Counted from the first letter of the stretch, positions 18,510 through 27,878 are shown. The stretch is DNA of 64,000 bases from Bacteroidaceae bacterium (GCA_024398755.1 JAKSIQ010000004.1:21088-85087), one strand, 5' to 3'. A program made the numbers and translations. Notes: generated from the sequence alone by a model not told the origin.

Positions 18510-18824
18510 ATGGCGACAAAACTGGAAGTTGAGGAAAGGGTGGTTGAAGTCCTTAAGACAGTGTATGATCCTGAAATACCAGTTGACATATACAGTCTTG
18601 GACTGATATACAGAATTGATGTCGATGACGAATCCAACTGTGTTATTGACATGACTCTGACTGCACCCGGATGCTCGTTGGCCGATTTCATTGTTGACGA
18701 TGTCCGTATGCGGGTTGAAGGTCTGGAATGCGTGAAATCTGCAACTGTCAATCTGGTTTTCGAACCTGAATGGAACCAGGATATGATGTCTGAAGAAGCC
18801 AAACTTGAACTTGGAATGATATGA
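18510..18824 (+). CDS. MIP18/DUF59 family iron-sulfur assembly protein (SufT-like)
   Basis: The 104-residue protein has the DUF59 pattern: VVEVLKTVYDPEIPVDIYSLGLIY and MTLTAPGCSLADF, including the conserved Cys of the TxPGC motif. Members (SufT, PaaD, MIP18) help insert or mature Fe-S clusters. The closing EPEWNQDMMSEEAKLELG is typical of the Bacteroidetes group. It overlaps lpxH by 4 bases (ATGA), suggesting coupled translation. Confidence 0.88.
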   Translation: MATKLEVEERVVEVLKTVYDPEIPVDIYSLGLIYRIDVDDESNCVIDMTLTAPGCSLADFIVDDVRMRVEGLECVKSATVNLVFEPEWNQDMMSEEAKLELGMI

Positions 18825-19585
18825 AAGAAGGGAACGTATATTTCATTTCCGACGCACATCTGGGCTCATGGGCGTTCACGCCTGCCGATGCCCATGACAA
18901 GGAACGTCGTCTGGTCAGATTCCTTGATTCTATAAAGGACAAGGCTGCAGCGGTCTATATGTTGGGAGACATGTTTGACTATTGGTACGAATACAAGTAT
19001 GTTGTACCGAAAGGTTATTCAAGGTTCCTTGGCAAGGTGTCAGAACTGACCGATGCCGGAGTCGAAGTGCATTATTTCATAGGTAACCATGATATATGGA
19101 TGTACGGTTATCTGGAAAACGAGTGCGGCGTCATAATTCATCCCGTGCCGGAAACCGTTGGAATCATGGGCCACAAGTTCTTTTTGGGACATGGTGACGG
19201 GATGGGGGATCCCAGCCTGTTTTTCCGTTTCACGCGCTGGTTTTTCCGTGATAAGGTGTGCCAGTTCCTGTTCTCGCTGCTGCCTACTCGATGGAGCATG
19301 TGGATGGGCATGGCGTGGGCACGCAAGAGCATGAAGGAGCACCGTACCCCCGGCAATGAGGCCAAGTATCTTGGCGAGGACAACGAATTCCAGGTACAAT
19401 ATGCCAAGGACTATCTGAAACAGCATCCTGACATTGAATATTTCGTATTCGGTCACCGTCACATTGAGCTGGACCTGATGCTCTCACATGACAGCCGTCT
19501 TATGATAGTGGGCGAATGGATAGGTCTCTGCACATATGCCTGCTTTGACGGCAAGAACATGACAATGAACAATTTCGAGTCCTGA
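18821..19585 (+). CDS. lpxH: UDP-2,3-diacylglucosamine diphosphatase (LpxH)
   Basis: The 254-residue calcineurin-like phosphoesterase has the metal-binding motifs SDAHLGS, GDMFDYW, GNHDIW, LGHGDG and GHRH in order. This pattern, with GDMFDYWYEY, marks the LpxH type, which cleaves UDP-2,3-diacylglucosamine to lipid X in lipid A synthesis at the inner membrane face. Length is near the normal 240-260. lpxB, the next step, is encoded elsewhere in the window (about 28-29 kb). Confidence 0.9.
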   Translation: MKEGNVYFISDAHLGSWAFTPADAHDKERRLVRFLDSIKDKAAAVYMLGDMFDYWYEYKYVVPKGYSRFLGKVSELTDAGVEVHYFIGNHDIWMYGYLENECGVIIHPVPETVGIMGHKFFLGHGDGMGDPSLFFRFTRWFFRDKVCQFLFSLLPTRWSMWMGMAWARKSMKEHRTPGNEAKYLGEDNEFQVQYAKDYLKQHPDIEYFVFGHRHIELDLMLSHDSRLMIVGEWIGLCTYACFDGKNMTMNNFES

Positions 19586-19612
19586 ACCGGACGTATCGGA
19601 ACATTCTTGAAT

Positions 19613-19648
19613 GACAATGGCTGCCAAATTGAAGTGGCAGCCATTGTC
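19613..19648. terminator. Hairpin between convergent lpxH and ackA
   Basis: A perfect 14-bp inverted repeat (19613-19626 and 19635-19648) with an 8-base loop sits between the two convergent stop codons. Neither side has a long T tract, so it may act in both directions but weakly, or only protect 3' ends. Confidence 0.6.
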
Positions 19649-19666
19649 GTTGTATGTGTATGCGGT

Positions 19667-20866
19667 TTACTTGGTCAGAGCCAGAGTATCCTGGGCAATC
19701 ATCAGCTCTTCGTCGGTAGGCAGAACAACAACCTTGACTTTTGAGTCTTTGGCTGAAATTATGCCGTCCTTGCCGAACTTGATTGAGGCATTCTTCTTCC
19801 TGTCAAGTTTGACACCAAGGAACTCCAGTCCCTTGCATGATTCCAGACGAACCTCGTCACGGTTCTCGCCGACACCTCCGGTAAATACAATCACATCGAC
19901 ACCGCCCATAGCGGCTGCAAATGCGCCGATGTATTTTTTGATGCGGTAAGAGTACATCTTCTTGGCAAGGTCAGCCCTGTAGTTGCCGCTTTCCTGAGCT
20001 GCGCTGACTTCACGCATATCGGACGAAACTCCGGAAATGCCCTGCAATCCTGATTTCTTGTTCAGCAGATCACTCATGCCCTTGCTGTCCAGACCTTCCT
20101 TTTCCATGAGGAATGTGACAGCGCCTCCGTCAATGTCACCGCTACGGGTTCCCATCATGATACCTTCAAGGGGGGTGAGGCCCATTGTGGTGTCAATGCT
20201 CTTGCCATCCTTGACAGCGCTGATTGAGCCGCCGTTGCCAATGTGGCAGGTAATTATCCTGGAACCTTTTGCCTTGATGCCCAGATACTTGCAGATTTCC
20301 TTCGATACGAAACGGTGCGATGTTCCGTGGAAACCATAGCGGCGCACACCATATTTCTCGTACAGTTCGTATGGAATGGCATACAGGTATGCGTAATCGG
20401 GCATGGTCTGATGGAAGGCGGTATCAAATACGCCAACCTGAGGAATACTTGGAAGCAGTTCGCTTACTGCATTGACGCCCTTCAGGTTTGCCGGGTTATG
20501 AAGCGGAGCCAGATCGTTGCAGGCGGCGAAATCGGCCAGAACCTGCGGGGTCAGCAATACGCTCTTGTTGAATTTCTCACCTCCATGCACCATTCTGTGG
20601 CCAACGGCATCAATTTCAGACAGAGACTTGATGACTCCGTACTCTTTGCCTGTGAGAACCTCGAAAATGAACTTCACACCGCAAGTGTGCTCAGGGATTT
20701 CCTTTTCAATAATCTGTTTCTTTCCGTCGGCATCGGTCAGCTTCAGGAAAGAGCCCTTCATTCCAATCTTTTCAATGCCGCCCTGGGCAATGACACTTTT
20801 CTTCTTCATGTCGAACAGCTTGTACTTGATTGACGAGCTGCCGCAGTTCAATACCAGAATTTTCAT
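19667..20866 (-). CDS. ackA: Acetate kinase
   Basis: The 399-residue protein shows all acetate kinase signatures: LNCGSSSIKYKLFD at the N-terminus, HRMVHGGE, DTAFHQTMP, RYGFHGTSHRFV, HIGNGGS and FTGGVGENRDEVR. It converts acetyl phosphate and ADP to acetate and ATP, the energy-yielding end of acetate fermentation. Its ATG is one base after the pta stop, so the two are one operon in the order pta-ackA. Confidence 0.97.
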   Translation of the reverse strand: MKILVLNCGSSSIKYKLFDMKKKSVIAQGGIEKIGMKGSFLKLTDADGKKQIIEKEIPEHTCGVKFIFEVLTGKEYGVIKSLSEIDAVGHRMVHGGEKFNKSVLLTPQVLADFAACNDLAPLHNPANLKGVNAVSELLPSIPQVGVFDTAFHQTMPDYAYLYAIPYELYEKYGVRRYGFHGTSHRFVSKEICKYLGIKAKGSRIITCHIGNGGSISAVKDGKSIDTTMGLTPLEGIMMGTRSGDIDGGAVTFLMEKEGLDSKGMSDLLNKKSGLQGISGVSSDMREVSAAQESGNYRADLAKKMYSYRIKKYIGAFAAAMGGVDVIVFTGGVGENRDEVRLESCKGLEFLGVKLDRKKNASIKFGKDGIISAKDSKVKVVVLPTDEELMIAQDTLALTK

Positions 20867-20867
20867 A

Positions 20868-21881
20868 TTATGCTTTTTTTGCTGCTATTGCCTGATTGGC
20901 TGTTACAGCTACCATTTTATAGACATCATCAACTGAGCATCCGCGTGACAGGTCATTGACCGGGCGTGCAATACCCTGAAGAATAGGGCCGATGGCCTGG
21001 GCACCGCTGAAACGCTGTACCAGCTTATATGAAATGTTGCCTGACTGCAGGTCTGGGAACACCAGCACGTTGGCGTGACCGGCAATCTGTGAACCCGGAG
21101 CCTTGAATTCGCCTATCATGGGGACGATGGCGGCATCGGCCTGAAGTTCTCCGTCTATCTTGAGTTCGGGCGCAAGCTCGTGGGCCATCTGCAGTGCAGT
21201 TGTGACCTTGTCAACAACCTCGTGCTTTGCCGAGCCCTTGGTCGAGAAACTGAGAAGCGCCACACGCGGTTCGGCGAAACCTGCCACTGCCGTTGCCGTA
21301 TCGGCCGATGCGACTGCAATCTGTGCCAGCTGTGACGCATCGGGGACCGGAGTGACTGCGCAGTCTGCAAAGACCAGAACTCCATTCTCACCGTACTGCT
21401 TAGCGTCGGTTATCATGACGAAAGCGCCTGAAACGACCGAAATGCCGGGCTTCGTCTTGATGATCTGAAGTGCGGGCCTCAGCACGTTGCTGGTCGCATT
21501 GCGGGCGCCTGCAAGCTGACCGTCGGCCTCGCCGTTCTTTATGATAAGACAGCCCAGATACAACGGGTCAAGGACCTTCTTCTGTGCTTCCTCGATTGTC
21601 ATGCCCTTGTTTTTTCTGAGTTCGAACAGCAGGTTCGCATATTCCTGACTTCTGGGATTGTTTTCAGGGTCGATGATTGTGGCTTTTGAAATGTTGTCAA
21701 GTTTCCACTGTGAAGCAAGATCCATTATTTCCTGCCTGTTGCCAAGAATTATAAGGTCTGCAACTCCATCGGCCAAAACCTTGTCCGCTGCCTTCAGCGT
21801 ACGTTCTTCGGTACCTTCGGGCAATACAATGCGCTGCCTGTCACTCTTTGCACGCGCAATGATCTGTTCCATCAATTCCAT
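20868..21881 (-). CDS. pta: Phosphate acetyltransferase
   Basis: A 337-residue short-form Pta (no N-terminal DRTGG regulatory region) turning acetyl-CoA and phosphate into acetyl phosphate. It has [16 protein letters not shown] near the N-terminus and the PTA-domain stretches [12 protein letters not shown] and [15 protein letters not shown]. It precedes ackA in the same operon, giving the full acetate branch. Confidence 0.96.
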   Translation of the reverse strand: MELMEQIIARAKSDRQRIVLPEGTEERTLKAADKVLADGVADLIILGNRQEIMDLASQWKLDNISKATIIDPENNPRSQEYANLLFELRKNKGMTIEEAQKKVLDPLYLGCLIIKNGEADGQLAGARNATSNVLRPALQIIKTKPGISVVSGAFVMITDAKQYGENGVLVFADCAVTPVPDASQLAQIAVASADTATAVAGFAEPRVALLSFSTKGSAKHEVVDKVTTALQMAHELAPELKIDGELQADAAIVPMIGEFKAPGSQIAGHANVLVFPDLQSGNISYKLVQRFSGAQAIGPILQGIARPVNDLSRGCSVDDVYKMVAVTANQAIAAKKA

Positions 21882-21910
21882 ATTGTCTTCGTTTTTTTGT
21901 AAAATTGTCG

Positions 21911-21942
21911 CAAAATTACCATTTTTCCATCATACCGCGAAA
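21911..21942 (-). promoter_or_regulatory. Promoter of pta-ackA
   Basis: On the minus strand TAATTTTG (21911-21918) matches the -7 consensus 29 bases before the pta start. TTTC (21939-21942) lies 20 bases further upstream as an imperfect -33. Confidence 0.6.
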
Positions 21943-22001
21943 CGGATGCAGCTTTGAAATATTCGGAATGGCTTTTTGGGGCGGATAAACGGGCAAAGAA
22001 A

Positions 22002-22033
22002 TTTGTCCGGATAACGGAACTTGTGTAATTTCG
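22002..22033 (+). promoter_or_regulatory. Promoter of the DUF4419/FISUMP cluster
   Basis: TTTG (22002-22005), a 20-base spacer and TAATTTCG (22026-22033) resemble a Bacteroidetes promoter with one mismatch in the -7 box, 17 bases before the first ATG. No other promoter-like site is obvious inside the three-gene cluster. Confidence 0.5.
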
Positions 22034-22050
22034 CACAAAAGCCAACAGAT

Positions 22051-23460
22051 ATGAAAAGGACAGTCATGCTTATTGCCGCCTTGGTGCTGCTCAACGTCAG
22101 CACATGGGCCTCAAGAAAAGACATTATCAAAAAGGAGAAGGGATTGATTACCTTCACCGTTGACCGTGACCTGCCGGAGCCGAATGGGGCTATGGATAAG
22201 ATGACCAATGCATCGGCCATCATTTCCAGAATACTCAATGATGACGACAACTATCTGGTCGGACACCGGTTTGTAGCTTCAAGCTTCAGCGGCGAACAGT
22301 TGGGAAACTATGGACGCAATCCTTTCTTCAAGGGCATGATTGATGCTTTTGCAGACCACAGGCCCGTGGTGCTCAGTCCCGATGTGATATGGCAGCTCAT
22401 ATGCCAGGGCTTTGCCAATCATGTGAACCGCAACCCTGAAGAGATGCGTCACCTGTTCGTGGATCATGAGGGAAAAATAGACCTTGTGGTGGAATCTGGT
22501 GAGGAACTCTATACAGGCAATCCCGACTGGCATGGAATAGTCAGTGAGTTTGCGAACCAGATTTCGCAGAATACCAAGGATGGTGTGGCCGAACTGATGG
22601 CACAGCCTTTCTCAACGACCGGACCTGACGAGCTGATGGCTTCGCAGGTTGTCCTGATGAAAACGGTCGAGTCATATTTCGAGTACATTGTAATATATAT
22701 TTCATGCGGTATTCCAAGCATTACCCTGACAGGAACTCCACAGGACTGGCAGTCCATACTTGACCGCACACACCAGCTTGAGAAATACGGTCTGGGATGG
22801 TGGGTCGATGAACTGGACCCCATCCTGAAGGAATTTGTCAAGGCTTCAAAGGGAAAGCCCAATGCCGATTTCTGGAAAAGCATAGTAAAGAAATACCGTC
22901 CGGGCGAAATGCGCGGTGCAGGATGCGGTTTTGACGAATCGACCGAACTTGACGGATGGTTCCTCAAGTTTTTCCCGTATGACAGGAACGGACGTCTGCC
23001 TGAGAAGGTCAGAATGACACATGACATGCTGCCTGAACAGGTATCGGTCAATTTCAAATATATAATCCTGAACGATTTCACCGGTGAAATCGAGAGCATC
23101 ACCGAAATGGAAATGCGTGCCGGAATCATGGGAATGGAGTTCGATACCGAGACATGGACCTCAACCCCGAAGATAGGCTGGTTTGTCAGGGAAAGCAAGA
23201 CTGAAGCCGATCTGCTGGATGAAATCTATGATAAGGACAGAACAGGTGAACTGGAACTGCGGATTGACCGTGTCCCTGACATATTCCAGAAGGCCGGACA
23301 TATAAATCAACTTCATCTGCATTTCACAGGCAAGGTGGACCTGCCGCAGTGGCTTGAAAGCAAGGAGATTGACAGACTGATCATTGACGGCAATATGACC
23401 CCTGAAGAAATGGATTCGATAAAGGCACGTTTTCCTAATGTAAGTCTAAACCGATGGTAA
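22051..23460 (+). CDS. Secreted DUF4419 protein, copy 1
   Basis: The 469-residue protein has a cleavable signal peptide (residues 1-20, MKRTVMLIAALVLLNVSTWA). It then has a DUF4419 domain, seen by GRNPFFKGMIDAF and the block SPDVIWQLICQGFANHVNRN (89-128). Further conserved stretches are NTKDGVAELMAQPFSTTGPD (174-193), LTGTPQDWQSILDR (226-239) and ELDGWFLKFFPYD (299-311). DUF4419 occurs in bacteria and fungi and has no assigned function. The last 70 residues look leucine-rich-repeat-like (LELRID, LHLHFTGKVDLPQWL, DRLIIDG). The signal peptide points to a periplasmic or exported product. It overlaps the next gene by 7 bases (ATGGTAA), and a paralogue lies two genes downstream. Confidence 0.88.
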   Translation: MKRTVMLIAALVLLNVSTWASRKDIIKKEKGLITFTVDRDLPEPNGAMDKMTNASAIISRILNDDDNYLVGHRFVASSFSGEQLGNYGRNPFFKGMIDAFADHRPVVLSPDVIWQLICQGFANHVNRNPEEMRHLFVDHEGKIDLVVESGEELYTGNPDWHGIVSEFANQISQNTKDGVAELMAQPFSTTGPDELMASQVVLMKTVESYFEYIVIYISCGIPSITLTGTPQDWQSILDRTHQLEKYGLGWWVDELDPILKEFVKASKGKPNADFWKSIVKKYRPGEMRGAGCGFDESTELDGWFLKFFPYDRNGRLPEKVRMTHDMLPEQVSVNFKYIILNDFTGEIESITEMEMRAGIMGMEFDTETWTSTPKIGWFVRESKTEADLLDEIYDKDRTGELELRIDRVPDIFQKAGHINQLHLHFTGKVDLPQWLESKEIDRLIIDGNMTPEEMDSIKARFPNVSLNRW

Positions 23461-26390
23461 AGAAGTTAGCAATGAGTCTGTGCCTGCTGGGAGCAGTCGT
23501 AGCCGGTGCCCAGAGCACCAGTTACATTGATTTGGGGCTGAGCGTCCTGTGGTCCACAGAGAACAGCGGAATAAGTGATGAACGTCCTGTCGGCGAATAC
23601 CTGACCTGGATTGATGCCGCCAGACGCTACACAGCCGATAATGCAGAAGGCCGTCTTGCCACAAAAACTGAATGGGACGAGCTGCTTGATCTCTGTTCAT
23701 GGAAATGGACAAGCGTTGACGGGAATCAGGGCTATCTGGTTACCAGCAAGGTCAAGGGATTCACAGACCGCAGCATTTTTCTGCCTGCAGCCGGCTGGCT
23801 TCAGGACGGAAGACTTGAACAGGTGTCAACATACGCTTCATACTGGTCTGCAACGGAAGGTGTACAGCCGGGCAATTCCGCAGCCTACGGATTCAATTTC
23901 CAGCGCGGCCATACGGAATGGCATAGCGAGAACCGTTATTCCGAGCAGTCGGTGCGTCTGGTCAGACCGCTGGATGACAATCAGATAAAGAGAATCTCCT
24001 TTGAACGGAACAGGCTTGTCATGAGGCAGGGTACTTCGGAACGTATTGCAGTCAGCATGTCACGCGGAGAACGTAATGTGAACAGCGCGTGCGCATGGAC
24101 TTCATCGGACAATGATGTGGTCAGTGTGAGTGCCGATGGTCTGATTGTGGCCCATAATCCGGGAAACTGCACCATTACCGCTACCGCCTACGGAAACAGC
24201 GCCGCATGCCGTGTGACGGTTACCGCCGATGAGTATGATTACGTTGACCTGGGTCTTTCCGTGCTCTGGGCCACACGCAACCTTGGCGCCAGGGATTCAT
24301 CGGACTATGGCAATTACTATGCATGGGCCGAGGTCGAACCTAAGGATTTCTTCTCATGGGGCAACTACCGCTATTGCAGCTTTGCCGGCCAGCCGAACGG
24401 GTTGGACAAGTATGTAATGGACGGGATGGCACATCAGTACCTGCCGGCTGACAATCTGAGCCGTATTCTTCCCGAGGACGATGCGGCCACACTTCTTCTT
24501 GGCAGTGACTGGCACATTCCCACTGCGGCTGAATTTACTGAACTTGAGGATAACTGCATGATTAGGGACACCGTCACGGCCGACGGCAAGCCGGGAGCAC
24601 TCATTATAAGTGAGGTTCCGGGGTATGAGGGACGCAGCATGTTCATCCCATTCGGAGGCAAATATACCGGAAATGAACCCATCGGAGTCGGCGAGGAATT
24701 CCAGCTGTGGGCGGCTGACACAGAAGGTTATAATGGCGGATACAGGTTTGCCGATATGTATAAGGCAATGGAAAGAGACCGTCATTTCCGTTATTCAGAA
24801 GACCGTTTCTTTGGAATGAACATACGTCCGGTACGCGGCATGACCGAAAAAGAGTTCTCCTCACTTGGCATTCAGGGCAGTCTGACAGATATGTCGTATG
24901 GCGAGGTAAGGCAGGTGGCTCTGCAGATGGAACCGTCCGGGCGTCCTATCCTGTCTGACAACATTGTCTGGAGTGCATCGGACGAATCAATGGTTCGTGC
25001 CATGCCCGATGGAACAGTAATAGCGCTTGCTACGGGTGAATGTACTCTGACGGCACAGTATCAGGGAAAGAGCATAACTGTTCCGGTTTCAGTGACCATG
25101 CCTGCACCAGAGCCGGTCGATCTGGGCCTCAGCGTCAAATGGGCATCGGCAAACCTGGGCGCGGCAAAGCCCGAGGACGATGGAGGACTGTTCGCATGGG
25201 GTGAAACATCGGTCAAATGCAGACCGTACTCAAGAGAGAACTACAAGTTCCTGCCATCATCAGGCAGCGGTTCATTCACAAAATATGATTTCGGAGAGAG
25301 GTACGGAAATAATGGGCATCTGGACTTCAAGGAACAGCTTGATCCGGAAGACGATGCTGCCCATGTGCTGCTGGGCGGACAATGGAGAATGCCCACGGCA
25401 GCTGAATGTGATGAACTGCTGAGGAACTGCACCTGGACCAGGATTGATGAAGAGAACCGGAAGGGGTGGCTTGTGAGCAGTAATGTTCCCGGATATGAAG
25501 GGAATGCCATATATCTGCCTTATACAGATGTTGCAGACAATTTCATGGAGCCGGTAAATTTCAGACAGGGAATTGTCCGTGACCATTTCATATACAGGTC
25601 TTCAACAATGAATGTGTCTATGGGTATTGGCACAAGCAGGAACTGGAACAGATTTGATGGACAGGCCATACGTCCGGTTCAGGAACTGCCAGATGAAGAC
25701 CGTAAGGCCCGGCAGGCTGAAATCCTGCAGAGAAACAGCAGGCCGGCAGCCGGGAATGTCCGGCATGATTATGTCGATCTGGGTCTGAGCGTCAAGTGGG
25801 CCACCATGAACGTGGGTGCAAACAGACCTGAAGAGAGAGGTGACGGTTTTGCATGGGGAGAAACGTCCACCAAGCCCTACTATTCCAGTTATAACTACTT
25901 TCTGGCATCATTCCATGAGGATCTTGGCTATTGGAATTATGATAATGCTCCGGATCGCGTACTTGAACCGGACCAGGATGTTGCACACGTGAACTGGGGC
26001 GGTGACTGGCGGCTTCCTACAAAGTATGAATACCTTGAACTGGTAAATGAATGCGAGTGGACTGATACGCTCCAAAATGGTGTAAGGGGATTCCTTGTGA
26101 CAAGCAAGGTGGCCGGATATGAAGGCAACAGCATTTTCCTGCCGTTCAGTCAGTCCGTATTCTCAGACGGTTCCGAATTTTCAAGCTATGATGATGAAGT
26201 ATTCTATATGTCATCCAGTTCAAGTTCACGAACGTTTGCAGATGGACAAGCAGAAGCTGTTGTGTTGTTCCTTTCCCATTATGTTGTCGGCGCTTCCGAA
26301 GAATTTGGAAGCGACTTTGTTGAAATGAGCAAGATTCACATATCGCAACGACTGCCTTACAAGGAATTCCTGGTAAGGCCGGTCAGGTGA
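23454..26390 (+). CDS. Secreted multi-module protein: four FISUMP-like and two Ig-like (Big2) domains
   Basis: The 978-residue protein has a signal peptide (about 1-20) and then alternating modules. FISUMP-like units opening with variants of YVDLGLSVKWATxNxGA lie at about 23-173, 261-461, 553-743 and 772-978. Ig-like Big2-type units with WTSSDNDVVSVSADG and WSASDESMVRAMPDG lie at about 178-257 and 467-548. Within the FISUMP-like units the motifs EDDAA/W.IPTAAE (or EY) and VPGYEGxxxFLP recur. Such modules are common in surface or secreted proteins of Bacteroidales and Fibrobacter; their ligand is unknown. The chain ends in FLVRPVR with no obvious sorting domain. It is translationally coupled to the upstream DUF4419 gene. 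Confidence 0.85.
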   Translation: MVKKLAMSLCLLGAVVAGAQSTSYIDLGLSVLWSTENSGISDERPVGEYLTWIDAARRYTADNAEGRLATKTEWDELLDLCSWKWTSVDGNQGYLVTSKVKGFTDRSIFLPAAGWLQDGRLEQVSTYASYWSATEGVQPGNSAAYGFNFQRGHTEWHSENRYSEQSVRLVRPLDDNQIKRISFERNRLVMRQGTSERIAVSMSRGERNVNSACAWTSSDNDVVSVSADGLIVAHNPGNCTITATAYGNSAACRVTVTADEYDYVDLGLSVLWATRNLGARDSSDYGNYYAWAEVEPKDFFSWGNYRYCSFAGQPNGLDKYVMDGMAHQYLPADNLSRILPEDDAATLLLGSDWHIPTAAEFTELEDNCMIRDTVTADGKPGALIISEVPGYEGRSMFIPFGGKYTGNEPIGVGEEFQLWAADTEGYNGGYRFADMYKAMERDRHFRYSEDRFFGMNIRPVRGMTEKEFSSLGIQGSLTDMSYGEVRQVALQMEPSGRPILSDNIVWSASDESMVRAMPDGTVIALATGECTLTAQYQGKSITVPVSVTMPAPEPVDLGLSVKWASANLGAAKPEDDGGLFAWGETSVKCRPYSRENYKFLPSSGSGSFTKYDFGERYGNNGHLDFKEQLDPEDDAAHVLLGGQWRMPTAAECDELLRNCTWTRIDEENRKGWLVSSNVPGYEGNAIYLPYTDVADNFMEPVNFRQGIVRDHFIYRSSTMNVSMGIGTSRNWNRFDGQAIRPVQELPDEDRKARQAEILQRNSRPAAGNVRHDYVDLGLSVKWATMNVGANRPEERGDGFAWGETSTKPYYSSYNYFLASFHEDLGYWNYDNAPDRVLEPDQDVAHVNWGGDWRLPTKYEYLELVNECEWTDTLQNGVRGFLVTSKVAGYEGNSIFLPFSQSVFSDGSEFSSYDDEVFYMSSSSSSRTFADGQAEAVVLFLSHYVVGASEEFGSDFVEMSKIHISQRLPYKEFLVRPVR

Positions 26391-26398
26391 ATATCGTT

Positions 26399-27778
26399 AT
26401 GAAAAAAACGGCATTCATGCTTGCGGTATTGGCCCTGACATGTACGGGTGTTTCGGCCTCGATAACCTTCAAGGTTGACCGCCATCTTCCCAGGCCGACG
26501 CGCGTGAAGAAGGATGATCTGTTCACTCCCGAATATATTATCAACGGTATATTGGGAAATGAAGTTCCTGCTGACAAGCGCAGAGTTCTGGCGTCAGGTT
26601 TGCACGATGGGGAATTCGGCGGCTACGGACGGAATCCTTTCTTTAAAGGAATGATAGACGCGTTTGCAAATCACAGAGCCGTGGTGCTCAGCCCGGATGT
26701 AATCTGGCAGCTCATCTGTCAGGGCTTTGCTTGCCATATAAACAGGAATCCCGAGGAGATGCGTCACCTTTTCGTTGACCATGACGGAAAGATTGACCTG
26801 CTGGTGGAAAGTCCGGAGGATCTGTTTTCCGGCAAGGCAGACTGGTATGGAATTGTCGGCGATTTTGCAACTCTGATATCGGAGAATACCAAAGACGGCG
26901 TTGCAGAACTCATGGCACAGCCGTTCAGCACGACCGGGCCCGATGAACTCATGGCGTCACAGGTTGTCCTGATGAAGTCAATGGAGTCATATTTCCAGTA
27001 CATTGCACATTATTATGGATGCGGAATTCCATACGTGACTCTGACCGGTACGCCTCAGGACTGGCAGTCCATACTTGACCGCACACGGCAGCTGGAAAAG
27101 TACGGCCTGGAATGGTGGGTCGAAGAACTGGAGCCCATTCTGGAGGAATTCGTAAAGGCGTCGGAGGGCCAGCCCGATACTGATTTCTGGAAAAGCATTG
27201 TCATGGAGCACCATCCGCGCGAGTTGCGCGGGCCCGGTTGCTTCATTGACATATCAACCGAACTTGACGGCTGGTTCCTGAAATTCTTCCCGTATGACAA
27301 GAACGGCCGTTTGCCGTCAAAGGTCAGAATGACCCATGACATGCTGCCCGAACAGGTGGCCGTGGAATTCAAGTACTCGGTTACCGATTCCGTGTCGGGA
27401 GAGGTGCTGAGCACGACTGTCATGGAACTGCGTGCCGGCATTATGGGTATGACATTCGAAAAGAAGTGGACTGCCGTCCCCAAGGTAGGCTGGTTTGTCA
27501 GGGTAAAGGAGACCGAAGACGAAATACTTGAGGAAATGTACAGCCGCGACGCCGACGGATGGAACGGTCTGGAACTTAGAATAGACCGTGTCCCGGAGGT
27601 GCTGAAAAAGATTTCACACCTTGAGTCGCTTACACTTGAATTCACAGGCAAGGTGGAACTTCCCGAATGGATGGAGGGCCTGGACATTGACAAGCTGACC
27701 GTCAGAGGTGAGATGACTCCCGAAGAAGAAGCCTCACTGAAAGAACGTTTCCCCAACTTGCAGCCAAAACGACCTTGA
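26399..27778 (+). CDS. Secreted DUF4419 protein, copy 2
   Basis: The 459-residue protein is a clear paralogue of the protein at 22051-23460 along its whole length. It has a signal peptide (MKKTAFMLAVLALTCTGVSA), GYGRNPFFKGMIDAF, PDVIWQLICQGFACHINRN, AELMAQPFSTTGPDELMASQ, TGTPQDWQSILDRT, ELDGWFLKFFPYDKNGRL and the same LRR-like tail ending PNLQPKRP. The ATG at 26399 is chosen, 8 bases after the upstream stop; a GTG at 26387 is an alternative that would overlap. Function unknown. It is the last gene of the cluster, followed by a hairpin. Confidence 0.88.
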   Translation: MKKTAFMLAVLALTCTGVSASITFKVDRHLPRPTRVKKDDLFTPEYIINGILGNEVPADKRRVLASGLHDGEFGGYGRNPFFKGMIDAFANHRAVVLSPDVIWQLICQGFACHINRNPEEMRHLFVDHDGKIDLLVESPEDLFSGKADWYGIVGDFATLISENTKDGVAELMAQPFSTTGPDELMASQVVLMKSMESYFQYIAHYYGCGIPYVTLTGTPQDWQSILDRTRQLEKYGLEWWVEELEPILEEFVKASEGQPDTDFWKSIVMEHHPRELRGPGCFIDISTELDGWFLKFFPYDKNGRLPSKVRMTHDMLPEQVAVEFKYSVTDSVSGEVLSTTVMELRAGIMGMTFEKKWTAVPKVGWFVRVKETEDEILEEMYSRDADGWNGLELRIDRVPEVLKKISHLESLTLEFTGKVELPEWMEGLDIDKLTVRGEMTPEEEASLKERFPNLQPKRP

Positions 27779-27836
27779 GTGCCGGAGTTTGTTTGAGAGT
27801 GTCTGCCCTTGTTTTCGCAATGTTTTCGCAGGCAAT

Positions 27837-27874
27837 AAAAAAACACTTGCGGAAGTCCGTAAGTGTTTGATTTT
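27837..27874. terminator. Bidirectional hairpin terminator between DUF4419 copy 2 and tRNA
   Basis: A 12-pair stem (27841-27852 with 27857-27868, one G-U) and a 4-base loop. On the minus strand, the direction of the tRNA, it runs into seven T residues, a strong intrinsic terminator. On the plus strand it is followed by GATTTT and can also serve the DUF4419 cluster. Confidence 0.75.
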
Positions 27875-27878
27875 CAGG

